Positions 54,416-61,596 of a DNA stretch of 64,000 nucleotides are shown in pieces. Made by a program: the position numbers and the translations under genes. Within the stretch, counting starts at the first letter, position 1. Each line of letters opens with the position of its first letter. Under the pieces are notes generated by a model. The model made no database searches. It worked only from the letters and a program-made list of their open reading frames with translations, and was not told the origin of the DNA. The DNA is from Bacteroidota bacterium (lineage in GTDB: Bacteria > Bacteroidota > Bacteroidia > Chitinophagales > Chitinophagaceae), in contig JAFDXL010000005.1 in NCBI GenBank assembly GCA_018267955.1, positions 310,001 to 374,000 on the forward strand, read 5' to 3'.

Positions 54416-55267
54416 ATGTCAAGACTTACAAGGTTAATACCCGTTATGGCAGGTGCTTCCCTGCTATTTGCTTCCTGCCAGGATAATGGCACAAAAGAAC
54501 AAAGCACTACTACCGTTTCTGACACTGCTATGGTAAAGCCTGCGCCACAGCCAATTGCTATTACAGACGTACCTGCATCTCCCGAATACAAAGATGCCCA
54601 ACTATCTGTTGCCAATGTAACAGCAACGCCTCAAGGCGATTCCGTAAAGGTGAGCTTTGCCTTTAATGTAAAGAACTATGAACTCATGAGCCAGACAGCA
54701 GACGCTGCCGGTAAGCAATGTAATAATTCAGATAAAGGGCAGCATATCCATTTTATCCTCGACAATGCACCATACGCAGCGCTATATGAGCCTAAGCACG
54801 ATGTGGTACTGGCTAAAGGCGGAGAACACTACCTGATGGCATTCCTGTCTCGCTCTTATCACGAATCTGTGAAGAGCAAAGGCGCGGCATTGCTGTATCA
54901 CTTTAAGATAGATGACAAAGGCAAGTTGCAAAAAATGCAAGAGCCTAAAACACCTATGGTGTTCTATAGCCGCCCGAAAGGAGATTACATAGGCAAGGCT
55001 AATACAGACAATGTATTGTTTGACTTCTACGTATGGAACACCACGCTAAGCCCTGATGGCTATAAAGTAAAAGCTGACATCAAAGCTGATGGTATTGATA
55101 CCAGCATCACGGTTACAGAATGGAAATCGCACTTCCTGAAAAATCTGCCAATGGGTAAGCCGGGCATCACACTTACACTGGTGGATAAAGATGGCAAGAA
55201 GGTAGATGGTCCTAATACAGAAGTAACCAGGCAATTCAACCTGGCTGCAGACGAGCCAATGAAATAA
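54416..55267 (+). CDS. Lipoprotein of unknown function
   Basis: A 283-residue lipoprotein (lipobox FASC, Cys21) with a Ser/Thr-rich linker. The central HIHFILDNAPYAALYEP and the downstream HYLMAFLSRSYHESVKSKGA resemble the DUF4399-like or phosphopeptide-binding-annotated proteins of Bacteroidota. The C-terminus has a beta-strand pattern with ITLTLVDKDGKKVDGP. It is a single gene between promoter and terminator. Function unknown. Confidence 0.7.
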   Translation: MSRLTRLIPVMAGASLLFASCQDNGTKEQSTTTVSDTAMVKPAPQPIAITDVPASPEYKDAQLSVANVTATPQGDSVKVSFAFNVKNYELMSQTADAAGKQCNNSDKGQHIHFILDNAPYAALYEPKHDVVLAKGGEHYLMAFLSRSYHESVKSKGAALLYHFKIDDKGKLQKMQEPKTPMVFYSRPKGDYIGKANTDNVLFDFYVWNTTLSPDGYKVKADIKADGIDTSITVTEWKSHFLKNLPMGKPGITLTLVDKDGKKVDGPNTEVTRQFNLAADEPMK

Positions 55268-55285
55268 GACAACTTCATCTCAATA

Positions 55286-55315
55286 ATAAAGCCCCTCAAT
55301 TGAGGGGCTTTATTA
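55286..55315. terminator. Bidirectional intrinsic terminator
   Basis: A perfect palindrome with AAAGCCCCTCA/TGAGGGGCTTT core and AT flanks. It ends the lipoprotein gene and the convergent rplM-rpsI-rpsB-tsf operon. Confidence 0.9.
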
Positions 55316-55340
55316 TTTAAGTTATGTAGACTGCAAAGAA

Positions 55341-56183
55341 TTATGCACCTACTGCTATACGTTTGAAGGTAACAACAGTCAGGTCAGCTTCTACGCTCTT
55401 CAGGTAGTCGCCAACAGATTTACCGTTGTCTTTAACGAAAGCTTGTGGTAACAGTGTATTTTCTTTGAAGAATTTGTTCAGTTTACCCATAGCTATTTTC
55501 TCAGCCATGTCGCCTGTTTTGCCTTCAGCCATTACCTGCTCTACTGCGATCGCTTTTTCACGCTCTACCATTTCAGCAGATACGCTGTCGGCATCAACAG
55601 CCAGTGGGTTCATAGCTGCTATCTGCATAGCTACGTCCCTGCCTGCAGCGATGATGTTGTCGTTCGCAGTTTTGTTCATACCTACCAGTACACCGATGCG
55701 GTATCCTGCGTGGATGTAAGGAACAACAGTTTCAGCAGTTACAGTTTCGAAACGAACTACATCGATCTTCTCACCGATCTTAGCTACCATTTCCAGCAGT
55801 TTGTCGCCTACAGTAGCGCCATCCATTGCCAGTGCTTTCAGATCTTCGATAGAAGCTGGTTTGTTGTTCAGGGCTATATCAGTCAGTGACTGAGCAAATT
55901 CAATGAATTCAGCATTTTTAGAAACGAAGTCTGTTTCAGAGCTCAGGTTCACGATCACACCGTATTTGTTATCTGCAGAAGCTTTAGCTATTACCACACC
56001 TTCTTTAGCTTCGCGGTCGCTACGGTTAGCAGCAACTTTCTGGCCTTTTTTACGCAGGTAATCTATCGCTTTTTCAAAATCACCTTCGCTTTCTGCCAGT
56101 GCTTTACGGCAATCCATCATACCTGCACCTGTTTGCTGGCGCAGCTTGTTCACATCTGCTGCTGATATTGTTACAGTACTCAT
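55341..56183 (-). CDS. tsf: Elongation factor Ts
   Basis: A 280-residue EF-Ts. It starts with a UBA-like N-terminal domain containing LRQQTGAGMMDCRKAL (14-29) and continues with SETDFVSKN (81-89), which contacts EF-Tu. It is the nucleotide exchange factor of EF-Tu. Last gene of the operon after rpsB; an IR hairpin (56242-56267) lies between the two. Confidence 0.96.
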   Translation of the reverse strand: MSTVTISAADVNKLRQQTGAGMMDCRKALAESEGDFEKAIDYLRKKGQKVAANRSDREAKEGVVIAKASADNKYGVIVNLSSETDFVSKNAEFIEFAQSLTDIALNNKPASIEDLKALAMDGATVGDKLLEMVAKIGEKIDVVRFETVTAETVVPYIHAGYRIGVLVGMNKTANDNIIAAGRDVAMQIAAMNPLAVDADSVSAEMVEREKAIAVEQVMAEGKTGDMAEKIAMGKLNKFFKENTLLPQAFVKDNGKSVGDYLKSVEADLTVVTFKRIAVGA

Positions 56184-56241
56184 TATATAAATTTTTTACT
56201 GAGGTTTTAAAAAATTAAAGCGCAAAATTCGTGTTTTATGC

Positions 56242-56267
56242 TTAAAGCCCCAAAACAGGGGCTTTAA
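56242..56267 (-). other. Hairpin between rpsB and tsf
   Basis: Perfect stem TTAAAGCCCC/GGGGCTTTAA with loop AAAACA. On the minus strand it is not followed by a T-run, so it is more likely a processing or stability element, or a partial terminator that sets the S2 to EF-Ts ratio. Confidence 0.5.
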
Positions 56268-56292
56268 GTATATATTACTAAATGCTATAGTA

Positions 56293-57267
56293 TTAGCGTG
56301 CACCACCCGAACGAGGGCCACCACCACCGGGACGACCAGCACCGCCACCTGGACGGCCAGCACCCTGGCGATTGCCTGAACCCTGACGGTTGCCAGCACC
56401 CTGGCGGCCTGCGCCACCACCCTGGCGACCTGCACCAGCGCCTGCACCCTGGCCACGGCCACGGCCTGCGCCACCACCACGGCGTTCGCCTTTTTCGCCA
56501 CCTTCTTCTTCCATATCCAGACCACGAAGGCGTTCTGAGGCTACTTCTTCTTCTACTTCTTCTTCTTTATTCTGAGAGCGTTCTTCCAGGCCTTCCATGA
56601 TCGCAGCTGTCAGGTAGTTAACGATGATAGCTATTGATTTGGTAGCATCGTCGTTAGACGGAATCGCGAAGTCAACCTTTGTAGGATCGCTGTTGGTATC
56701 CACCATAGCGAAGGTAGTGATACCTAAACGCTTAGCTTCTGCCAGTGCAATGTGCTCGTGGCTCATATCCACCATGAACAAAGCAGCAGGGATACGGCCC
56801 ATTTGAGAGATACCGCCCAGTACTTTTTCCATTTTGTCTTTGCTACGTGTCAATGTCAGGCGTTCTTTTTTAGTAACGCTGTCCATTGTACCGTCCTGCA
56901 GCATTTTTTCGATGCTCTGCATCTTCTTAACGCTCTTACGGATAGTACCGAAGTTAGTGAGCATACCACCCAACCAACGTTCTGTAACGAAAGGCATGTT
57001 TACTTTAGCAGCAGCTTCAGAAACGATCTCTTTAGCTTGCTTTTTAGTAGCTACGAACATGATCTTCTTACCGCTTTTAGCGATAGATTTCAGTGCTGCA
57101 GCAGACTCTTCGAGGCCTTCAATAGTTTTATTGAGGTCTATGATATGAATACCATTCTTTTCGGCGAAGATGTAAGGGAGCATCTTTGGATTCCACTTTT
57201 TCTTCAGGTGGCCGAAGTGTACACCAGCTTCTAACAGTTGCTGGTGCAGGCTTTTATTTTCTTCCAT
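56293..57267 (-). CDS. rpsB: 30S ribosomal protein S2 with Gly/Arg-rich C-terminal tail
   Basis: Residues 1-232 are an ordinary S2 (GVHFGH at 15-20, FVTERWLGGMLTNF at 93-106). An acidic linker EEEVEEEVASE (about 235-245) follows. The last 69 residues (256-324) consist almost wholly of G, R, Q, A, P and N, with units like GRQGGGAGRQG and NRQGSG. S2 proteins normally end near residue 240. The tail resembles RGG-box RNA-binding regions. It joins rplM, rpsI and tsf in one operon. Confidence 0.95.
   Translation of the reverse strand: MEENKSLHQQLLEAGVHFGHLKKKWNPKMLPYIFAEKNGIHIIDLNKTIEGLEESAAALKSIAKSGKKIMFVATKKQAKEIVSEAAAKVNMPFVTERWLGGMLTNFGTIRKSVKKMQSIEKMLQDGTMDSVTKKERLTLTRSKDKMEKVLGGISQMGRIPAALFMVDMSHEHIALAEAKRLGITTFAMVDTNSDPTKVDFAIPSNDDATKSIAIIVNYLTAAIMEGLEERSQNKEEEVEEEVASERLRGLDMEEEGGEKGERRGGGAGRGRGQGAGAGAGRQGGGAGRQGAGNRQGSGNRQGAGRPGGGAGRPGGGGPRSGGAR
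56296..56502 (-). repeat. Gly/Arg-rich coding repeat in rpsB
   Basis: GGN/CGN codons with short tandem units such as CGNCAGGGNGCNGGN make up the tail of S2. The region is GC-rich in contrast to the AT-rich gene end, and ORFs read in other frames there are artefacts. Confidence 0.75.
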
Positions 57268-57312
57268 TGTTGTAATTTCTTGACGGTTAAAAAAAAGAAT
57301 ACGAACCAGCGA

Positions 57313-57705
57313 TTAACGTTTAGAGAACTGGAAGCTACGACGTGCTTTAGCCTTACCGAATTTCTTACGTTCCACCATACGAGGGTCACGTGTCATCAGG
57401 CCTTCTTTCTTCAGCATCGGGCGATATACTTCATTATTCACTTCGCAAAGAGCGCGTGCGATAGCCATTTTCACAGCTTCTGCCTGGCCTTTAGGACCAC
57501 CGCCTTGTACGTTTACCACTACATCAAAGCTGCTTGCAGTATCAGTAACTTTAAAAGGCAGTTCCACCTGGTTTTGCAGGTACATTATCGGGAAGTAAGC
57601 CTTGTATTCTTTTTCGTTTACCGTAATGTTACCGGTGCCTTTGCTCATGTAAACACGTGCTACAGCTTCCTTACGGCGACCTACGGCATTTTTTTGCTTT
57701 TCCAT
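57313..57705 (-). CDS. rpsI: 30S ribosomal protein S9
   Basis: A 130-residue S9. GRRKEAVARVYM at 9-20 and the basic C-terminus KKFGKAKARRSFQFSKR are conserved; the tail reaches the P site of the ribosome. Second gene of the operon, 31 bases after rplM. Confidence 0.97.
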   Translation of the reverse strand: MEKQKNAVGRRKEAVARVYMSKGTGNITVNEKEYKAYFPIMYLQNQVELPFKVTDTASSFDVVVNVQGGGPKGQAEAVKMAIARALCEVNNEVYRPMLKKEGLMTRDPRMVERKKFGKAKARRSFQFSKR

Positions 57706-57736
57706 TTATATTAGAATGGTTTTTACTTTTTTGAAA

Positions 57737-58192
57737 TTAGAATTTGAAATCCTTAGGTTGCTGTGCTTTGTGCGGATGCTCTGCGCCTTCGTACACAAAC
57801 AGTTTCTTTGCCATAGCACGGCCCATACGGTTCTTAGGCAGCATACCTTTTACAGCGCGCTCGATCATTACATTCGGGCGACGTTGCTGCAGGTCTTTAG
57901 CCATTTCTATTTTCTGACCACCGGGGTGACCTGAGAATGTTTGATATTCTTTATCAGCCAGCTTGTTACCGGTCAATACAGCTTTACCGCTGTTTACAAC
58001 TATTACATAATCACCACAATCAAAGTGCGGAGTGTAATATGCTTTGTGCTTGCCGCGCAGTACGCTGGCAATTTTAGACGTCATACGGCCAAGTGTCTGA
58101 TTAGTAGCGTCTACTACAAACCACTCGCGCTTAACGATCTTCTCGTTAGCCGACTGAGTTCTAAAACTAAGGTGTCTCATTCCTGTTGACAT
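57737..58192 (-). CDS. rplM: 50S ribosomal protein L13
   Basis: A 151-residue L13 with the conserved core KREWFVVDATNQTLGRMTSKI (21-41 region), HFDCGDYVIVVN, YQTFSGHPGG and GMLPKNRMG. First gene of the rplM-rpsI-rpsB-tsf operon, with a well-formed promoter upstream (58253-58283). Confidence 0.97.
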   Translation of the reverse strand: MSTGMRHLSFRTQSANEKIVKREWFVVDATNQTLGRMTSKIASVLRGKHKAYYTPHFDCGDYVIVVNSGKAVLTGNKLADKEYQTFSGHPGGQKIEMAKDLQQRRPNVMIERAVKGMLPKNRMGRAMAKKLFVYEGAEHPHKAQQPKDFKF

Positions 58193-58252
58193 AATACTCT
58201 GTTTATTGTGTTACGCACTGCATCACAGGCGGAACGGTAAATTTTGGGACGG

Positions 58253-58283
58253 CAAAGGTAAGATAGGTTTTTATCCACACCAA
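58253..58283 (-). promoter_or_regulatory. Promoter of the rplM-rpsI-rpsB-tsf operon
   Basis: TTG (58281-58283), 20 bases, TACCTTTG (58253-58260) on the minus strand: this fits the TTG-N17-23-TAnnTTTG pattern. The leader before the rplM ATG would be about 57 nt. Confidence 0.65.
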
Positions 58284-58747
58284 GAAATTCATTAACTTTT
58301 TTTAGAACACCTTTGTAACTTATTGATTTTCAATAAAATTTTTGAATAAAAGTTATTGACAGTGGGGAAATTCAAAAGTGAAAAGTCAAAATTAATAAGC
58401 TGTATTTGTTGCTATTTGCTAACAATGGGCGGATTTACAGATTTAGGGTTTTATTGATAATCAATGATTTGAGAGGAAAAATGCTATCATTTGCTAACAA
58501 TGTTGATACTAATTCAAAAGGCAAAATTCAAAAGTAAAATTGACCACCTCCCCTCCTGCGTCGGGTACTCCTCCTAAGAACAGGAGGAGAGATTGAGAGT
58601 TGGGTGATGCAGGCATTTGCATACAGGAAAAGAATCTGTGATAATGATCATAGTTGGATAGTTTATAGTTAGTACAAAATTACGGAATATCTCTATTCGA
58701 ATTTGAATAGATAACAGATCAGATGTAGTTTTGAATTTTCAGAATAT
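58284..58747. other. Non-coding AT-rich region with small repeats
   Basis: The 657-base gap between rplM and the gene at 58850 has no supported ORF. It holds a direct repeat ATTTGCTAACAATG (58414-58427, 58489-58502), several variants of AATTCAAAAGT, and a perfect 8-bp hairpin CTCCTCCT/AGGAGGAG (58568-58589). These look like degenerate intergenic sequence at the edge of an accessory patch. Confidence 0.6.
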
Positions 58748-58778
58748 TTTGAAAAAATAATACTATTCTCTATATTTG
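58748..58778 (+). promoter_or_regulatory. Promoter with consensus -33 and -7 elements
   Basis: TTTG (58748-58751), 19 bases, TATATTTG (58771-58778): an exact match to the Bacteroides-type TTTG-N19-TAnnTTTG promoter. It drives the membrane protein gene at 58850 with a leader of about 68 nt. Confidence 0.68.
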
Positions 58779-58849
58779 TTACAAAATCGGAGTAGGCTCG
58801 TTCTTTAGTGCAGTAGAGATTCGCTCAACACAAAGATCTTCTCGAATAA

Positions 58850-59251
58850 ATGAGAAAGCATATCATAATAATAGCAGTTGTAGCCGTTATATACTTAATA
58901 CTGGACATTTTTTTTAATGACTCTATGCTATATATCGTATTCGGAACTGCTGCGGGAATACTTGAAGAAATATTCCGTATAAAATCACATTTGGAAGTTC
59001 TATTGCCTCTTATGGTTTTGCTTAGCTTTTTGCTTGCCTCTTATGCTTATATAAAATCTCAAAAAAAATACATAAAAGTGTTTTCATTGATTTTAATGAT
59101 TGCACTTTCCTATATCGTTGATTATACTTTCTGTTTTTTCGTACAATATGACTCCCTAACATACTATCAACACATATACCTAGCCCTTTCTTTGAGAATC
59201 TTAATGATTGCTACTGTGCTATTTTTAGAGAAGAGATCTACCCTTGCATAG
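58850..59251 (+). CDS. Predicted four-helix membrane protein of unknown function
   Basis: A 133-residue hydrophobic protein with about four membrane helices (about 4-22, 24-40, 51-67, 77-97) and a short C-terminus. Leu/Ile-rich, AT-rich codon use. I do not recognise the family. The copy A repeat begins 2 bases after its stop codon. A consensus promoter precedes it. First gene of the 58.8-62.1 kb accessory patch. Confidence 0.6.
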   Translation: MRKHIIIIAVVAVIYLILDIFFNDSMLYIVFGTAAGILEEIFRIKSHLEVLLPLMVLLSFLLASYAYIKSQKKYIKVFSLILMIALSYIVDYTFCFFVQYDSLTYYQHIYLALSLRILMIATVLFLEKRSTLA

Positions 59252-59253
59252 CC

Positions 59254-59346
59254 TCTGACGAAGTTGTAAATGGGAGGCGAATCTATTTTTCACAAATCTC
59301 CCGATCTGCGACCTCTATAAGCGTAGTCAGAGACTACGCTCAGCGG
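59254..59346 (+). repeat. Double-palindrome repeat, copy A
   Basis: About 93 bases shared with copy B from TCTGACGA on. Palindrome 1 is CAAATCTCCCGATCTGCG-like (59293-59310, loop reversed relative to other copies), palindrome 2 is GCGTAGTCAGAGACTACGC (59321-59339), with the 10-base spacer ACCTCTATAA. It begins directly behind a stop codon. Confidence 0.85.
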
Positions 59347-59422
59347 CGAGAAAATTGTTGCCCTACGTGGCGACTAAAGAATTATCTTGTCGTGGTTATA
59401 TTTACTTCAAACACTATTACTT

Positions 59423-59584
59423 ATGAAAAAGCCCTGGTGGGAATACATTGATAAACCTGCGTATTTATTAATTTTTGGCGGCATTTACCTAATATCACGC
59501 AATGCAATTATAGGGGGGATCATAACCGGCATTGGAGCAATAGCTGCTATTATCTTCTTCTTTATGAAAGCAAAGAATAGCTAA
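59423..59584 (+). CDS. Small membrane protein between repeat copies A and B
   Basis: A 53-residue protein: MKKPWWEYIDKPAYLLIF followed by a hydrophobic, Gly/Ile-rich hairpin (IIGGIITGIGAIAAIIFFF). One or two membrane helices. The start at 59423 is preferred over the in-frame 59387 for its length and lysine-rich N-terminus. It is enclosed by two nearly full-length copies of the repeat in the same orientation, so it may be carried with them. Family not recognised. Confidence 0.5.
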   Translation: MKKPWWEYIDKPAYLLIFGGIYLISRNAIIGGIITGIGAIAAIIFFFMKAKNS

Positions 59585-59625
59585 CCAAATTAGGATGATT
59601 AAACTATACCTCGTTCATCGTAGTT

Positions 59626-59743
59626 TCTGACGACGTTGTAAATGGGAGGCAAATCTATATTGTTTCGCAAATCGGGAGATTTGCGACCTTTATGAGCGTA
59701 GTCAGAGACTGCGCCCAGCGGTAAATTTGCAACCTTCATAAGC
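59626..59743 (+). repeat. Double-palindrome repeat, copy B with a decayed partial unit
   Basis: Palindrome 1 CGCAAATCGGGAGATTTGCG (59666-59685), spacer ACCTTTATGA, palindrome 2 (59696-59714, one mismatch). A decayed extra half unit (AAATTTGCAACCTTCATAAGC-like, 59723-59743) follows. Upstream 40 bases match copy A. It ends 3 bases before the stop codon of the minus-strand gene at 59746. Confidence 0.85.
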
Positions 59744-59745
59744 TA

Positions 59746-60198
59746 TTACATTCTGCTTCGCATCTCTTCAATAAAAGCATCCGGATCTTTTGGGCTTATG
59801 ATGATTTGAACTTCATTGGTCTTTATAAAAACCATGTTGTTGTCATTATCCGTATGCATCAGAACCTGACCAATAGATTCGAAATGAAAAAGTCCCTGGC
59901 TGCTGTTGAATAAACGTGATCCAAAACGGACACCAAGGCCAAGTTCGTTACTATAAATTCTGCGAATTTCCTGTATATCCAAATAGAAAACATCTCTGTG
60001 TATAATGCCAGAGAATGTAATCTTATCGCTTTGTAACCGGTATATTTGGTTACCAAATAAAGAGGTAATGAAAAGGAATGTGGCGACAATGACAGCTATT
60101 GTAAAATAGGTTACATCGTCGGTAATAACCCCTAAAGCCGCAAGAATAAATATTACGAATACTGCACCTATTCTGTAAGGTTTTCTTGTCACACCCAT
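59746..60198 (-). CDS. Membrane protein with PH-like domain
   Basis: A 150-residue protein with two N-terminal membrane helices (about 9-25 and 29-46), then a beta-rich part (about 50-150) with IYRLQSDKITFSGIIHRDVFYLDIQEIRRI and a final EVQIIISPKDPDAFIEEMR. This layout is typical of bacterial PH-like (bPH2/YdbS-type) proteins. Function unknown. It stands in the repeat-rich patch. Confidence 0.6.
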   Translation of the reverse strand: MGVTRKPYRIGAVFVIFILAALGVITDDVTYFTIAVIVATFLFITSLFGNQIYRLQSDKITFSGIIHRDVFYLDIQEIRRIYSNELGLGVRFGSRLFNSSQGLFHFESIGQVLMHTDNDNNMVFIKTNEVQIIISPKDPDAFIEEMRSRM

Positions 60199-60236
60199 AT
60201 ACCGCTAATTACTAGTTAGTCTCAATCATATTTACG

Positions 60237-60289
60237 TTCAGCGTAGTCTCTGACTACGCGGCTAAAGGAAGCAAATCTCCTGATTTGCG
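60237..60289 (-). repeat. Double-palindrome repeat, copy C (inverted)
   Basis: GCGTAGTCTCTGACTACGC (60241-60259) then GCAAATCTCCTGATTTGCG (60271-60289): the same unit on the opposite strand, with an 11-base spacer. It lies 6 bases past the stop codon of the RAYT gene. Confidence 0.88.
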
Positions 60290-60295
60290 TTACAG

Positions 60296-60847
60296 CTATT
60301 CATGCCAATACGATAAAATTAATTTCATTTCCGCATCATTATACAAAGCATTTGCGCTGCTATATACATAGTCTTCCTCCCGATCTACCCAACCCGCCCG
60401 CACGGGATTTGCATGAATATAATCCAGCTTCTGCCTGAAGAAATTATAGGATGTTATTTCTATAGCATGGCTGCCGTGCATCCAAACCTGGTATTTGCTA
60501 TTGCGCTGGTGCTGTGAGGCATTCCACTCGAAACGATGCAAAAGCCAATGCCGCCTGCTTTCACGCTCCTGCATAATAGCTTCTAATATGGCATTGGCGG
60601 TAAACTTTTTAAAATCTCTCAGCGTATCCGATAAAGTTCCGTTAGCACTACTTACTATCAAATGCACGTGATTGGTCATAATAACATAGCCGTAAACCTG
60701 TAGCCCTTTCTCCTTAATACAATAGGCGAGGCTATCCATTATAATATCTCTATACACTTTACGGCTAAAGACATCTACCCAATCCACTACCGTTAGTGTA
60801 AGAAAATAGGTACCGTGCTGGTCATAGATCTGGTAGGCGCTGCTCAT
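60296..60847 (-). CDS. REP-associated tyrosine transposase (RAYT, IS200-like Y1)
   Basis: A 183-residue Y1 transposase of the IS200/IS605-related RAYT group. The HUH motif is HVH (60-62) in YVIMTNHVHLIV; the catalytic Tyr is probably Tyr143 in LDYIHANPVRAG (141-152), the RAYT hallmark. No IS200 ends or accessory TnpB found. The start at 60847 excludes an upstream frame that reads through repeat D. It is enclosed by repeat copies D (5' side) and C (3' side) in inverted orientation, the classical RAYT arrangement. Single-strand cleavage at the hairpins is likely (inference). Confidence 0.88.
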   Translation of the reverse strand: MSSAYQIYDQHGTYFLTLTVVDWVDVFSRKVYRDIIMDSLAYCIKEKGLQVYGYVIMTNHVHLIVSSANGTLSDTLRDFKKFTANAILEAIMQERESRRHWLLHRFEWNASQHQRNSKYQVWMHGSHAIEITSYNFFRQKLDYIHANPVRAGWVDREEDYVYSSANALYNDAEMKLILSYWHE

Positions 60848-60859
60848 GGGAATTGGAAG

Positions 60860-60944
60860 ATAGGAATTATTTGTTTCGCAAACTTCGTTTCGCAAATCGG
60901 GAGATTTGCAACCTTTATGAGCGTAGTCAGAGACTACGCCCAGC
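60860..60944 (+). repeat. Double-palindrome repeat, copy D
   Basis: Palindrome 1 (60891-60909), spacer ACCTTTATGA, palindrome 2 GCGTAGTCAGAGACTACGC (60921-60939), then CCAGC. The left arm TTTCGCAAA is duplicated just upstream (60873-60882). It lies 13 bases upstream of the RAYT start codon. Confidence 0.88.
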
Positions 60945-60976
60945 ATTTACTTAAATACCATACTCAACAAAATTCC

Positions 60977-61435
60977 TTACTCTTCAGTATGTTTCTCATT
61001 AAGAATAGTATCAATTTTACTTATTAATTCTTGATTAAATGGACGTAATAATTCCTGCATGAATTCTTTTCGATGTTTCTTTATTCCCCCTTCACTCCCT
61101 CCTTCATGTTTTGCATCATAAGCATACGCAATGAAAATTTCTGAAGTTTTGGAGGTATCCCAATATTCCTTATCAGAATAATAACGAAAAACATACGTAA
61201 AAGGTAGACCTTTCTGAACTATGTGTATTCTTACATAGCCGGTATCATCATTAAGATAATCCTTAATACTATCTTGATAAATAATTGGGTTCTCCGAGAT
61301 TATTTCTTGGATCGCTTTTTCTAATTCGTATTTCGATACATGATAGCGATATCTTTTGATGCTACCATGAGTACCGCCACTAACACAACTAACGAAACTG
61401 CAAACCAAGATATATATATATAAGTGCTTTCTCAT
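60977..61435 (-). CDS. Predicted lipoprotein of unknown function
   Basis: A 152-residue protein with a lipoprotein-type signal (MRKHLYIYILVCSFVSC, Cys17). The mature part is polar, with FTYVFRYYSDKEYWDTSKTSEIF-like beta sequence and a charged C-terminus. The start at 61435 gives the proper signal sequence; the frame is open to 61456. AT-rich codon use. I do not recognise the family. Confidence 0.55.
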   Translation of the reverse strand: MRKHLYIYILVCSFVSCVSGGTHGSIKRYRYHVSKYELEKAIQEIISENPIIYQDSIKDYLNDDTGYVRIHIVQKGLPFTYVFRYYSDKEYWDTSKTSEIFIAYAYDAKHEGGSEGGIKKHRKEFMQELLRPFNQELISKIDTILNEKHTEE

Positions 61436-61506
61436 AGTAATTCTTAGGTTGTACATTTCATTTTAATCCCAGCTAAACGCAGTCTCTGAAATCAGCAATA
61501 TTGATG

Positions 61507-61578
61507 AATAGGAGTTATTCGTTTCGCAAATCGTGAGATTTGCGGCCTTTATGGGCGTAGTCTGAGACTACGCCCAGC
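61507..61578 (+). repeat. Double-palindrome repeat, copy E
   Basis: Palindrome 1 CGCAAATCGTGAGATTTGCG (61525-61544), spacer GCCTTTATGG, palindrome 2 GCGTAGTCTGAGACTACGC (61555-61573) extended by GG/CC. The upstream ATAGGAGTTATTCG resembles copy D. It lies just past the stop of the minus-strand gene at 61597. Confidence 0.88.
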
Positions 61579-61596
61579 AGTCAGCGGGGTCAAATA

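Noticed and set aside
56196-56600. Long open frames overlapping the rpsB tail on both strands
   Set aside because: Products of the GC-rich G/R codon repeat; the S2 frame explains the region.
58414-58502. Direct repeat ATTTGCTAACAATG as possible attachment site
   Set aside because: No integrase or tRNA nearby, and the copies are only 75 bases apart.
60848-60946. In-frame N-terminal extension of the RAYT gene
   Set aside because: It translates repeat copy D; RAYT proteins start close to the MSSAYQIYDQ position.
59254-61578. Possible CRISPR array
   Set aside because: The repeats are widely and irregularly spaced, in both orientations, and no cas gene is present.
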